64,000 nt of DNA from Saccharofermentans sp. (GTDB taxonomy: Bacteria > Bacillota > Clostridia > Saccharofermentanales > Saccharofermentanaceae), in contig JAIKWL010000055.1 in the NCBI GenBank assembly GCA_024684815.1, positions 62,001 to 126,000 of the forward strand. Reading direction: 5' to 3'. Below the pieces are notes generated by a model. That model was not told the origin of the DNA. It made no database searches and saw nothing but the letters and a program-made list of their open reading frames with translations. Below are positions 50,485 through 59,501 of the stretch, piece after piece. How positions within the stretch are numbered: position 1 is the first letter of the stretch; each line of letters opens with the position of its first letter. The position numbers and the translations under genes were made by a program.

Positions 50485-51162
50485 ATGTATAAGATCTATA
50501 TTGTTGAAGATGATAAAGGGATCGCAGACGGCATTTCACAATGCCTTTCTTCGTGGGAGATGGAAGTTCAGGAAGCATCTGATTTCCGCAATGTGTTAGG
50601 TGAGATCAGCGAATTCGAACCCCATCTTATCATCATGGACATCACTCTTCCTTATATGGGCGGATATCACTGGTGTCAGGAGATAAGAAAGACGAGCAAT
50701 GTTCCGATCATATTCATATCATCGGCAACAGATAACATGAATATCGTCATGGCCATGAACATGGGTGCCGATGACTATATTCCCAAGCCCTTTGATCAGA
50801 GTGTGCTGATCGCAAAAGTCCAGGCGCTGCTTCGAAGGACATATTCATTCAGTCAGGGTTCATTCATACTTAAGGCAAAGGGTGCCGTTCTGAACACTAA
50901 CGATAACACTCTTACTTATAACGGAAACAAGATAGAACTCGCCAGAAACGAATACAAGATCCTTCTTACCCTCATGCAGAATAAGAATAAAGTCGTAAGC
51001 CGCGAAAAACTCATGGAAGCTCTCTGGGAAACCGACAGTTTTGTCGATGAGAACACACTTACGGTAAACGTCGGAAGGCTTAGAAAGACACTGGAATCCG
51101 CAGGTCTTACAGATTTTATCAAAACGAAGTTCGGTGTCGGTTATATCCTGGAGGATGAGTAA
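50485..51162 (+). CDS. BceR-like OmpR-family response regulator
   Basis: A 225-residue regulator with a receiver domain (E8, D9-D10, phospho-acceptor D52 in IIMDITLPYMGG, K104 region YIPKPFDQ) and a winged-helix output domain ending KTKFGVGYILEDE. The sequence and genetic setting match BceR-type regulators that respond to cell-wall antibiotics. The ATG at 50485 has no Shine-Dalgarno; the -10 box is 6 bases away, so the mRNA is probably leaderless. Its stop shares a base with the kinase start. A BceR-type operator lies before the transporter genes at 52829. Confidence 0.93.
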   Translation: MYKIYIVEDDKGIADGISQCLSSWEMEVQEASDFRNVLGEISEFEPHLIIMDITLPYMGGYHWCQEIRKTSNVPIIFISSATDNMNIVMAMNMGADDYIPKPFDQSVLIAKVQALLRRTYSFSQGSFILKAKGAVLNTNDNTLTYNGNKIELARNEYKILLTLMQNKNKVVSREKLMEALWETDSFVDENTLTVNVGRLRKTLESAGLTDFIKTKFGVGYILEDE

Positions 51163-52130
51163 TGAAACTCATTTTAAGTTACCTCAAATACCGCGCTAAG
51201 ATAATGATCACGTGTCTTGCGGTTTTGGTTGTTTTCGCAACTACGGACGTCCTCTTTGATATTCCGCGTATCGCTATCCTTTATCCTCTTATACTCACAT
51301 TGTCCATCGGACTTATCGTATGCATTTTTGACTTCATCTTTTTCGTCAAGCGTCACAAACTGCTTACCGAAATCCGTGACGAACTGCCAGCCCCAAAAAA
51401 CCTTATTGAAGAAGATTATCAGCAGATCATAAGACTCATGGGCGAAGAAGCAAAAAATGCCGAACAGAATGCTTCCGCCAAATACACGGATATGGTCGAA
51501 TACTATACTGTATGGGCACATCAGATAAAGACTCCTATCGCTGCCATGAGATTAAATCTTCAGTCTGAAGATACTGAAACCGCCAGAAAACTTATGGGCG
51601 ACCTCGGCCGTATCGAAGCTTATGTTGAGATGGTATTAACATTCTTAAGACTGGATTCCGACAATACGGATTATGTTATTAAGGAATATGATCTTGATGA
51701 GATCATACGTCCTGCCGTCCGGAAATTCTCAAGAGAATTCATACTGAAGAAATTAAAGCTCGAATATGAACAGGTCGGATTCAGAACAATAACAGATTCA
51801 AAATGGTTGTCGTTCATCATCGAACAGGTTATTTCAAATGCCGTTAAATACACTTCAGAAGGCTCTGTGCGCATCTATATGAATGAACCGGGAATACTCT
51901 GTATAGAAGATACCGGCATCGGTATCAGCGCTGAAGATCTGCCGAGGATCTTTGAGAACGGATATACGGGATTTAACGGACGCGAAGATAAGAGAGCGAG
52001 CGGAATAGGACTTTACCTTTGCAAACGCATCTCGGATAATTTAGGCCATAAGATATATGCTGAATCCAAAGTTGGAGAAGGAACCAGGATATTCCTCGAT
52101 CTGAGGGCTAAAAAACTGAATGTTGAATAA
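51162..52130 (+). CDS. BceS-like intramembrane-sensing histidine kinase
   Basis: A 322-residue kinase with two helices (about 15-31 and 36-61) joined by only a few residues, so it has no external sensor domain; such kinases read the state of their BceAB transporter in the membrane. The catalytic part has WAHQIKTPIAAMRL with H120, N-box FIIEQVISNAVKY and G-box RASGIGLYLCKRI. It forms an operon with the regulator upstream. The build and length are those of BceS. Confidence 0.93.
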   Translation: MKLILSYLKYRAKIMITCLAVLVVFATTDVLFDIPRIAILYPLILTLSIGLIVCIFDFIFFVKRHKLLTEIRDELPAPKNLIEEDYQQIIRLMGEEAKNAEQNASAKYTDMVEYYTVWAHQIKTPIAAMRLNLQSEDTETARKLMGDLGRIEAYVEMVLTFLRLDSDNTDYVIKEYDLDEIIRPAVRKFSREFILKKLKLEYEQVGFRTITDSKWLSFIIEQVISNAVKYTSEGSVRIYMNEPGILCIEDTGIGISAEDLPRIFENGYTGFNGREDKRASGIGLYLCKRISDNLGHKIYAESKVGEGTRIFLDLRAKKLNVE

Positions 52131-52145
52131 CGGGAGACATGAACT

Positions 52146-52784
52146 ATGAGGACCCGGAAAATTGTATCAGTTATTCTGTGTGCGGTATTCCTGATATTTT
52201 CCTTGTTAATTACTTCACTGGTGAATTATCTTGGTACCGGAGGTCACCCCGGACTTAATACCGGATCATTCGCTCCTGCAAAAATTAAAAAGGTATCTGA
52301 TGAAGAAGATATTACCGTAACCGTCTATCCTGCCGCAGGAACATTATCTCACGTTGATGCCCGGGACATATGCCGTGAAATTAATCTGAACTGCATAAAA
52401 AAAGGATGGCTCGTTGCACAATACAAGGATAATTGCAGACTGCTGTTTGAGGTCAATGATGCAGACATGGAAGATTATTTCAGAACCATTGGAGACCGGC
52501 ATTATTACTATGCCGAGATAATCCCTTCATCACGGCTCAGGATAACTGATATAACAGCAAGACATGGTGATGAGCCTGCTGATCCGTTTACTGAAGATAA
52601 GCATCCGGCATATCTTTCCTGCTGCATAGATGAAGAACTAAGACGCTATAAACTTCCCCGATACGTCGTACCGTATTTTATTGCAGCTAATACCGGTTTT
52701 ATTCTAATTGTTATTGGAGTAAACAAATTGATAAACAGGATTTCCATCGCAAAAGCGAAAAAGAAAGCATCACAAAACACCTGA
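52146..52784 (+). CDS. Uncharacterised 212-aa membrane protein inside the Bce-like locus
   Basis: A protein with an N-terminal helix (about 7-28), an extracytoplasmic domain of about 145 residues (ITVTVYPAAGTLSHVDARDI, GWLVAQYKDNCRLLFEV, YYYAEIIPSSRLRITDI) and a C-terminal helix (about 178-198) followed by a basic tail. I do not recognise it. GGGAG precedes the ATG, 15 bases after the kinase stop. It lies between kinase and transporter genes, a place usually empty in Bce loci, so it may be an accessory sensor or resistance factor. Confidence 0.7.
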   Translation: MRTRKIVSVILCAVFLIFSLLITSLVNYLGTGGHPGLNTGSFAPAKIKKVSDEEDITVTVYPAAGTLSHVDARDICREINLNCIKKGWLVAQYKDNCRLLFEVNDADMEDYFRTIGDRHYYYAEIIPSSRLRITDITARHGDEPADPFTEDKHPAYLSCCIDEELRRYKLPRYVVPYFIAANTGFILIVIGVNKLINRISIAKAKKKASQNT

Positions 52785-52828
52785 AGCTCCTTAAATAATT
52801 GACTTCACATATTCGCTGTATCAAAATG

Positions 52829-52842
52829 TGACAAACGTGTAA
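52829..52842 (+). promoter_or_regulatory. BceR-type operator (TnACA-N4-TGTAA)
   Basis: TGACA-aacg-TGTAA fits exactly the TnACA-N4-TGTAA consensus known for BceR-like regulators. It lies about 85 bases upstream of the bceA-like start; TATACT at 52887-52892 may be the -10 box of the regulated promoter. Confidence 0.75.
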
Positions 52843-52924
52843 GGAATTGGTAAGCAGATTCAATGGAGCAGACTTTTTATGTTTTCTATACTGTGGCTGA
52901 CTTAAATGAAAGGAAGTACAGTTT

Positions 52925-53689
52925 ATGAGTTTACTCGAAGTAACGGGAGTTAAGAAAATATATAAAGGACGCCGCGGAGGCGCATCTGTTGAAGCGCTCA
53001 AGAATGTGAATTTTACAGTTGAAAACGGCGAGTTTGTTGCCATAATGGGAGAGTCCGGAAGCGGAAAGACAACCTTGCTGAACATTCTTGCAGCTTTGGA
53101 CAAAGCAACATCCGGAACGATAATCCTTGACGGAATGAATCTGAGCACGATCAAGGAATCTGCTATGGCGAAGTTCCGCCGTGATAATCTCGGTTATGTT
53201 TTTCAGGACTTCAATCTTTTGGACACTTTTACATTAGAGGATAATATCTATCTTCCTCTTGTTCTTGCAGGCAAAAAACATTCGGAAATGAAAGTGCGTC
53301 TTGACAAGCTCGCGCCTGCGCTGGGCATAACTGATCTTCTGAAAAAATATCCTTATGAGGTCTCGGGCGGACAAAAGCAGAGAGCGGCAGTCGCAAGAGC
53401 TCTTATTACTGATCCCAAGATCATTCTTGCCGATGAACCCACAGGAGCGCTTGACTCCAAGTCATCTGACGAACTTCTCGAACTTTTCTCAAGCGTTAAT
53501 CAGATGGGACAGACGATCCTTATGGTTACCCACTCAACAAAAGCCGCAAGTCACGCTTCCCGCGTAATGTTTATCAAAGACGGGATCATCTTCCATCAGA
53601 TCTACAAAGGAAACTCCACAGATACTCAGATGTATCAGAAGATATCCGATACATTAAACCTCCTTGCCCAGGGAGGTGATCTTAAATGA
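52925..53689 (+). CDS. BceA-like ABC transporter ATPase
   Basis: A 254-residue ATPase with Walker A GESGSGKTT at 42-50, Q-loop FQDFNL, signature VSGGQKQRAAVARAL, Walker [13 protein letters not shown] and H-loop VTHSTKAA. It pairs with the BceB-like permease whose start overlaps its stop by four bases. The complex is expected to free lipid II-cycle intermediates from peptide antibiotics and to signal to the kinase. AGGAAG precedes the ATG. Confidence 0.93.
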   Translation: MSLLEVTGVKKIYKGRRGGASVEALKNVNFTVENGEFVAIMGESGSGKTTLLNILAALDKATSGTIILDGMNLSTIKESAMAKFRRDNLGYVFQDFNLLDTFTLEDNIYLPLVLAGKKHSEMKVRLDKLAPALGITDLLKKYPYEVSGGQKQRAAVARALITDPKIILADEPTGALDSKSSDELLELFSSVNQMGQTILMVTHSTKAASHASRVMFIKDGIIFHQIYKGNSTDTQMYQKISDTLNLLAQGGDLK

Positions 53690-55716
53690 GAACAGGTCTT
53701 TATCCTAAGATCGCCGCAGACGGGATCCGGAAAAACGCCAGACTCTATGTGCCATATATAGCAACATGCATGCTGATGATAGCTATCTTCTACATCATGC
53801 ATATGCTTGGTTTTTCCGATGTTTTACAGAGTTTCGCAGGTGCTACCACAGCAAAAGAGATGATAAAGCTGGGAACATATGTGATGGCCATATTCGGAGC
53901 GATCTTTCTTTTCTACACACAGTCGACTTTGATCAAAGGAAGACTTAAGGAATTCGGTCTTTACAGTGTCCTCGGAATGAACCGCAGAAATCTGGGAAGA
54001 GTAATCTTTTTCGAGACCGTAATAACGTGGGCGCTGTCCATGGCAGGAGGTATTCTTGCAGGCATCGGACTTTCAAAGCTTGTGGAATTGGGCTTTACTA
54101 AGATCATCGAAGCTGAGGTCACATACACTTTCTTTATTTCCGGGAGCTCGATACTCTTCACATTTATCATATATACTGCCATTTTCTTTCTGATCTTTCT
54201 TAATGCCGTAAGGCAGGTCAGATTCGCAAAGACCATCAATCTTGTCAATTCTGATAAAGCCGGCGAAAAACCCCCGAAAGCAAATTGGGTGGTCGGTATT
54301 CTCGGTGTATTGTTCCTTCTTGCAGGTTATACAATAGCAATCCGCATAGAATCACCTTTATCGGCGCTTACATGGTTCTTCATAGCAGTAATACTCACAA
54401 TTATCGGGACATATCTTTTACTGATCGCAGGGTCGGTAGTTCTTTGCAGGATACTTCAGAAAAGTAAGAGCTATTATTATAAGACGAACCACTTTGTTTC
54501 GATCTCATCCATGGCTTTCAGAATGAAGAGAAACGGTGCAGGGCTTGCTTCCATCTGCATTCTCCTTACAATGATCCTCGTAACGATATCTTCGACTTCC
54601 TCTTTGTACTTTAACAGAGAGGAATCGCTGAGAAATCACTATCCGAGAGAGATAAACTGTACCGCATACAATGACGGTTTCTCTGAAAGCTATGGCAAAG
54701 CACTCGAAAAGGTTAAGGAAGGAATCGATAAACAGGCAGAAGCATACGGAGCAACGGTCTCTGACAGTTACATATATACAGCATGCAACATCAGCGGCTA
54801 TTTCGAGGACGGAAGACTGCGTCTTGATATCGATCCGCTGAACACCATAACAACGATCAATTTTGATAATGTCATACAGGTTTATTTCTTTGATATAGAT
54901 GATTACAACAGAATGACCGGAAACAACGAGGTCTTATCTTCAGGGGAAGTCCTTGCAGGAGTTTCAGGCAATATCGCATTTGGAAATGAACTGATGATCG
55001 GCGATGAGTCCTTTAAGGTCGCAAAAAGATTCGACTGCAAACAGGGTGATTTCAAATATACGATTGTTAATACAGTCGTTTCAACACTATACATCATCGT
55101 TGACGATCTCGGTAAAGTAACATCACGTTATAACGATTATGCCGATACTAACGGAAATCATATGCTCGCGTGGGAATGGCATTATTCATTCGATACCGGG
55201 CTTGATGAGGATAAGCAGACAGAACTCAGCAATCTGCTCAAAGACTATGTCAGGGATGAACTTTATCCGCAGAATTTCTGGAGTATCCGTTGCGAAAGCA
55301 GGGCTTATGAACGCAATGATTTTGTCGAGACATTCGGAGGCCTGTTCTTCCTCGGGATCATTCTCAGCATCATCTTCCTTGTATCCTGCGTATTGATCAT
55401 CTACTACAAGCAGATCTCGGAAGGCTTCGAAGATCAGTCCCGTTTCGCCATAATGCAAAAGGTCGGAATGACCAAAGAAAACATAAAAAAGAGCATCAAC
55501 TCACAGATGTTTACGGTCTTTCTCATACCTATAGCATTTGCATTCCTGCACCTTGCAGTGGTATTGCCGTTCATCCATAAGCTCCTCTTGCTGTTCGGCC
55601 ATAACAACATGCCGCTTTTAATTACCAGTGCAGGGATCTGCGCACTTGTCTGCGGCCTGTTCTATGCTCTGATATACAAGCTTACATCCAACGCTTACTA
55701 CAAGATCGTATCGTAA
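53686..55716 (+). CDS. BceB-like ABC transporter permease
   Basis: A 676-residue permease with about ten helices and a single large extracytoplasmic domain of roughly 220 residues (about 310-530) between helices 7 and 8, the diagnostic plan of BceB-type transporters. N-terminal FtsX-like helices include LIKGRLKEFGLYSVLGMNRRNLGRV. The large domain is the usual site of antibiotic recognition. The ATPase is encoded directly upstream and a strong terminator follows. Confidence 0.93.
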   Translation: MRTGLYPKIAADGIRKNARLYVPYIATCMLMIAIFYIMHMLGFSDVLQSFAGATTAKEMIKLGTYVMAIFGAIFLFYTQSTLIKGRLKEFGLYSVLGMNRRNLGRVIFFETVITWALSMAGGILAGIGLSKLVELGFTKIIEAEVTYTFFISGSSILFTFIIYTAIFFLIFLNAVRQVRFAKTINLVNSDKAGEKPPKANWVVGILGVLFLLAGYTIAIRIESPLSALTWFFIAVILTIIGTYLLLIAGSVVLCRILQKSKSYYYKTNHFVSISSMAFRMKRNGAGLASICILLTMILVTISSTSSLYFNREESLRNHYPREINCTAYNDGFSESYGKALEKVKEGIDKQAEAYGATVSDSYIYTACNISGYFEDGRLRLDIDPLNTITTINFDNVIQVYFFDIDDYNRMTGNNEVLSSGEVLAGVSGNIAFGNELMIGDESFKVAKRFDCKQGDFKYTIVNTVVSTLYIIVDDLGKVTSRYNDYADTNGNHMLAWEWHYSFDTGLDEDKQTELSNLLKDYVRDELYPQNFWSIRCESRAYERNDFVETFGGLFFLGIILSIIFLVSCVLIIYYKQISEGFEDQSRFAIMQKVGMTKENIKKSINSQMFTVFLIPIAFAFLHLAVVLPFIHKLLLLFGHNNMPLLITSAGICALVCGLFYALIYKLTSNAYYKIVS

Positions 55717-55740
55717 TCATTCGAGATAAGGACCAATATA

Positions 55741-55792
55741 AAAGAGCACGTGCTCACGGAATTTCATTCCGTATATCACGTGCTCTTTTTAA
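55741..55792. terminator. Bidirectional terminator after the Bce-like locus
   Basis: AAAGAGCACGTG (55741-55752) pairs with CACGTGCTCTTT (55777-55788), with an inner GGAAT/ATTCC stem, and is followed by T on the plus strand and by T on the minus strand. It serves both the permease gene and the convergent HD gene. Confidence 0.88.
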
Positions 55793-55808
55793 TTTCCGTT
55801 TTATATAT

Positions 55809-56399
55809 TTATTCGGATCTGAGACTGCCTTTTTCAATATTAGCTTTAATGATAGCATCTGTTATCTCAAACAGTTTTTCAGATCCGTCTTTTGTTTTCG
55901 ACTGCCTTCCGTAAACCGATGCGGCATCACAGTCATGTTCCTTCCAGTCACCGCCTCCGTTACTGTTGTTAAGCAGCAGCGGCTGAAAATTATCCATTGC
56001 GTGAGCAAATCTTGCTTCAGGAGTATCACCTGATTCGAACTCATCAAATATCGAGATAAGCTCTTCCTTCTGGTCTTCAGGAAGAATAGAGAATATCCTC
56101 TCTTTAGCTTTTTCTTCCCTTTCCTTCTGTGTTGCCAGAGCTTCTTTGTCATAAGCATAGGTATCGCCGGCATCGATCTCAACGACATCATGTATCAGAC
56201 ACATGATCATTACCTTTGCGATATCTACAGGTTCATTGGAATACTCTTTTAAAAGATATGCCATGACCGCCATATGCCATGCATGTTCGGCATCATTCTC
56301 ATTTCTGCCGTGACCGGAAAGATGCGTCTGTCTGAACACATTCTTTTCTTTATCCAGTTCGAGCGCAAATTCTATCTGTTTTGCTATTCTCTCATCCAT
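55809..56399 (-). CDS. HD-domain nucleotidase (YfbR/YGK1-like)
   Basis: A 196-residue HD hydrolase with the pattern of deoxynucleoside 5'-monophosphatases: ENDAEHAWHMAV with H39, LIHDVVEIDAGDTYAYD with H70-D71 and E74, and D136 region AHAMDNFQPLLLN. The family removes phosphate from dNMPs. No ribosome site precedes the ATG at 56399, which follows the TerB-like gene by 30 bases on the same strand. Function is from family only. Confidence 0.88.
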   Translation of the reverse strand: MDERIAKQIEFALELDKEKNVFRQTHLSGHGRNENDAEHAWHMAVMAYLLKEYSNEPVDIAKVMIMCLIHDVVEIDAGDTYAYDKEALATQKEREEKAKERIFSILPEDQKEELISIFDEFESGDTPEARFAHAMDNFQPLLLNNSNGGGDWKEHDCDAASVYGRQSKTKDGSEKLFEITDAIIKANIEKGSLRSE

Positions 56400-56429
56400 A
56401 TTATCTACAATTCAAATGCATACTAATGT

Positions 56430-56831
56430 TCATTCGCCGAGAACATCACCCAGTCTTCTGTAAGCTCCGAAGATCGTCTCAACGCAGGATTCCAGTTTTG
56501 CTCTGTCCTCACCGGATATATCCAGAGCCAGACTTAAATCATCCAGTAATCTCTTTTCCTTCGCATCGAATTCTGTATCCGCATAAGCAACACTGTATAA
56601 CTCAAAATACACGATCTTACGGGTTCTTACAGACGAAGATTTGAAAGTGCTTATCTCAGAATATATATCAACTGTATCAGGATCGACAAATCCGAAATCG
56701 TCACCCATTTCCTCTGCATACTGTTTAAGTATCGACTCTTCCTCCGATATGCTTCCGTCTGCGGCAGCCAGGACATTTGCGGCATTCCAGAATGCGATCT
56801 TCTCATCCCGGGACAACTCATCTAATAACAT
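56430..56831 (-). CDS. TerB-like domain protein
   Basis: A 133-residue helical acidic protein: FWNAANVLAAADGSISEEES followed by KIVYFELYSVAYADTEFDAKEKRLLDDLSLALDIS. The paired ADGxxxxEE and ADxxFDxxE patterns are typical of TerB-like metal-binding helical domains (tellurite-resistance family), which act in membrane-linked stress complexes of unclear chemistry. AGGAGG precedes the ATG at 56831. Likely cotranscribed with the HD gene. Confidence 0.75.
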   Translation of the reverse strand: MLLDELSRDEKIAFWNAANVLAAADGSISEEESILKQYAEEMGDDFGFVDPDTVDIYSEISTFKSSSVRTRKIVYFELYSVAYADTEFDAKEKRLLDDLSLALDISGEDRAKLESCVETIFGAYRRLGDVLGE

Positions 56832-56938
56832 ATTTATTCCTCCTGATAATCTCAGATGCACATATTTTACCATTTTAGAACAACAGTTGATCTTATGATA
56901 AAATGTTATTGATATTTATTCTGAAAGAGGACGCAGAT

Positions 56939-57007
56939 ATGGGGAGTTTAAACGTCTGTTTCAGAACGGTGCGTTCTGTTCCGGTTACGCCGGTCCCATA
57001 CGGTTAA
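56939..57007 (+). CDS. Upstream 22-codon frame before the hydrolase gene
   Basis: ATG 56939 to TAA 57005-57007, preceded by AGAGGAC as a ribosome site. The peptide starts MGSLNVCFRTVRSV. Its stop ends four bases before the next ATG (57012), which has no ribosome site of its own. It could couple or control translation of that gene. An inverted repeat at 56962-56978 lies within it. Confidence 0.5.
   Translation: MGSLNVCFRTVRSVPVTPVPYG
56962..56978. repeat. Inverted repeat CAGAACG-gtg-CGTTCTG
   Basis: Perfect 7-bp arms with a 3-base centre, inside the short upstream frame. In RNA it would be a small stable hairpin; in DNA a possible operator. Confidence 0.45.
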
Positions 57008-57011
57008 ACAT

Positions 57012-58661
57012 ATGCAGCTTACACATAAGAAAAGAAACAGGAAAGCGATTATCATTACTGCAGCTGCAATGCTCACAGGGATCCTGCTCGTATTGGCAGG
57101 ATTCTTCGGAGGCTCGGTTGTTGCGCTGTTCAATAAAGGTTTTGATCTTATGAAAATAACGAACGAAGATCTCGGCAAAGAGATCAGTTCTGACATTGAG
57201 GTCGAATTCGATAATCTTGACCTGACGGATAAGGCCACCCAAATGATCGGAAATCCTCAGGGCGACTATGGAGTCGATAACAAAACAATCACGCTGGATT
57301 TTTCACATGCAAAAGAAGATGATGAGCGTTTGTATTTTTCGAGTATAAAGCAGCATGTCACTATCCGGGGAACCATAAGAGCATTGGAAGATACCGAATA
57401 TAACGAGATTGCCGAAGAGTTTTACAAACGTTACGATTATATCTACTACAGGAATATAGAAAACGGCACATGGTCATCAGATGTCAAACTTGAAGACTTC
57501 CGTAAGATGATCCTTGAACCGGTGCTGCCTTACTGTATTGACGTTACTTCGGTAAGTGCATTCAACTGGTACCGCTTTATCCCCGCAGGAATTGTTATCT
57601 TCCTGATCTCCCTGCTTCTTGAGATATGTTTTGTATTTAAACTGAGAAAGAGGATCGTGCTGCCTATAGTGTTCGGGATCGCGGTCATTGTTCCGGCAAT
57701 CCTTTTCTTCAATCACATCAGGGCCATGCTGACGATAAAGAAAGCCGGAGACGGCCTTTATACAATGAAAAATCTTGAATGCACTGATACACAGGGCATG
57801 CTTGATTCCGGATCTTCCAGTGTAAATGAACTGCTGGAATGGATACTTGATAAACATTTTTACGGCATGCCCAATATTTTTGAGAGCCAATTCAGCTTCG
57901 GGTGCTCTGCTTTCGCTGCAACAACGCCTGAAGGCGATCACCTTTTCGGCCGTAATTTTGATTACCCCGAGACTGACACTTTGCTTGTTTATTCGCATCC
58001 CGAAGGCTGTTATGAATCGATTGGGATCGCCGATCTCGGTATCCTCGGAGTCGGACCGACATATCCTGTCAGTTCCGATTCGATCCCCGGCAGACTCATC
58101 ATGATCATGACACCGTATTATGTCGTGGACGGCATGAACGAGAAAGGTGTCGGTGCCGGGATCTTACAGCTCAATATAGAAGAGACTCATCAGGATAACG
58201 GCAAGCCTGACCTTCTGGTATTCTGCGCCGTAAGAGCCATCCTGGACAAATGTGCTTCTGTCGACGAGGCCTTGGAACTGCTCGATTCATACGATATACA
58301 TTCTGACACCAAAACTGATTACCATCTGTTCATCACTGACAGATCCGGAAGATACGTTGTCGTGGAATGGCTTGACGGTGAAATGGTCACAGTTGAACAG
58401 CCGTGCTGCACAAACAGTGTTATCGCTCCCGGTGAACACTACAATCAGGGTCTGCCCGACAACAGACTGCCCGACATGGAGAAATGTCTTGGTGCTTCAC
58501 GCGTCGTCACAGAATCAGAAGCGATGGTGATCCTCGATAAGGTTCAAACGAAAAATCTTACCGAGTGGTCCTGCGTCTACAATCTTGATGACTTTACAGT
58601 CAACATCTGCCTTGATGCCGATTATGAGAAGGTCTACACATTCAGTGCGCTTGGTGGATAA
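57012..58661 (+). CDS. Membrane-anchored choloylglycine-hydrolase-like amidase
   Basis: A 549-residue protein. Helices at about 12-33, 189-209 and 216-234 hold an extracytoplasmic domain of 155 residues and place the C-terminal 310 residues outside if the N-terminus is inside. That part is a linear amide C-N hydrolase (choloylglycine hydrolase/penicillin V acylase/acid ceramidase-like): FGCSAFAATTPEGDHLFGRNFDY with nucleophile C298 and R314, and VDGMNEKGVGAGIL. The nucleophile must become N-terminal in Ntn enzymes, so cleavage before C298 is expected. Substrate unknown. The ATG lacks a ribosome site and follows a 22-codon frame. Confidence 0.83.
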   Translation: MQLTHKKRNRKAIIITAAAMLTGILLVLAGFFGGSVVALFNKGFDLMKITNEDLGKEISSDIEVEFDNLDLTDKATQMIGNPQGDYGVDNKTITLDFSHAKEDDERLYFSSIKQHVTIRGTIRALEDTEYNEIAEEFYKRYDYIYYRNIENGTWSSDVKLEDFRKMILEPVLPYCIDVTSVSAFNWYRFIPAGIVIFLISLLLEICFVFKLRKRIVLPIVFGIAVIVPAILFFNHIRAMLTIKKAGDGLYTMKNLECTDTQGMLDSGSSSVNELLEWILDKHFYGMPNIFESQFSFGCSAFAATTPEGDHLFGRNFDYPETDTLLVYSHPEGCYESIGIADLGILGVGPTYPVSSDSIPGRLIMIMTPYYVVDGMNEKGVGAGILQLNIEETHQDNGKPDLLVFCAVRAILDKCASVDEALELLDSYDIHSDTKTDYHLFITDRSGRYVVVEWLDGEMVTVEQPCCTNSVIAPGEHYNQGLPDNRLPDMEKCLGASRVVTESEAMVILDKVQTKNLTEWSCVYNLDDFTVNICLDADYEKVYTFSALGG

Positions 58662-58676
58662 ATCACATTATCTGAT

Positions 58677-59123
58677 CTACTCAAATCTTGTTTTATATAT
58701 CTTCAGCACACTCACAGCTATTGTTAGCAGAATGGCGCCTATCATCAGATACATCGGCCATGACGGGAAGCCGGGATATATACACATAAAGCCTGCAAAA
58801 GCACATATCAGGATAATAGCTATCTTAAGAATGCCGAACATCATATAACAGGTGCTCAAAACATTCTCTTCGTTATCCTCTATTACTTCAACGGGAATAT
58901 TCCATATCTTAGGAAAACTCTCGACGACAGCTAAAAGGAGAAACAATCCAAGCATTGCTGCCGGCTCAACGAAAAGAGAGTTCTTCGGTCCAAATGAATC
59001 TGCCATCCCTGATGCATCAAAATGAGTTGGAAGTTCTGCCGGGAAACTATTCCACCCGATCACCAAAAATACAATGTACAGAACTATCAGTACAATACTT
59101 ATTATGTTTGTTGCTTTTCTCAT
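58677..59123 (-). CDS. DUF1648 membrane protein
   Basis: A 148-residue protein with four helices (about 8-26, 53-68, 90-112 and 120-140). The segment FPAELPTHFDASGMADSFGPKNSLF between helices 1 and 2 is the DUF1648 signature, also found in SdpI-like immunity proteins. It lacks the SdpI C-terminal part. Function unknown. GGGGAT precedes the ATG. Confidence 0.82.
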   Translation of the reverse strand: MRKATNIISIVLIVLYIVFLVIGWNSFPAELPTHFDASGMADSFGPKNSLFVEPAAMLGLFLLLAVVESFPKIWNIPVEVIEDNEENVLSTCYMMFGILKIAIILICAFAGFMCIYPGFPSWPMYLMIGAILLTIAVSVLKIYKTRFE

Positions 59124-59218
59124 AATCTATCCCCAATAATAAAAGCAGCCAAAGCATTTCCGAATCCGGAGAGCATATCCCCGACAAGAAGATTATATCA
59201 TGTTTTCTGTCAGGTGCT

Positions 59219-59485
59219 TCATTTATTCAGCCAGTCTATCCCGCATCCGCAAAGACTCTTCCCTAGCTCCATACATTCTTCTGCGGAATCACAGGAATAA
59301 TCACTTTCAACCCTGTAATCCTCATTACATTCAAACAAATAATACTCCTGTGAATTCCCATATTTACAGATTGCGAGATAACAAACACGGAACCATTCAT
59401 TTCCGTCAGTTAATGTCCTGATTCCGTAATCACCCCGCGGTGTGAAATATAATACTTTTGCATTATCAAGTGTATCCGGAAACAT
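59219..59485 (-). CDS. Uncharacterised 88-aa protein
   Basis: A small soluble acidic protein with six Cys, most in the last 30 residues (SDYSCDSAEECMELGKSLCGCG). I do not recognise it. AAAGGTG precedes the ATG at 59485. It follows the acetyltransferase gene by 16 bases, so the two are probably cotranscribed. Confidence 0.6.
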   Translation of the reverse strand: MFPDTLDNAKVLYFTPRGDYGIRTLTDGNEWFRVCYLAICKYGNSQEYYLFECNEDYRVESDYSCDSAEECMELGKSLCGCGIDWLNK

Positions 59486-59501
59486 ATTTATTCACCTTTC
59501 C

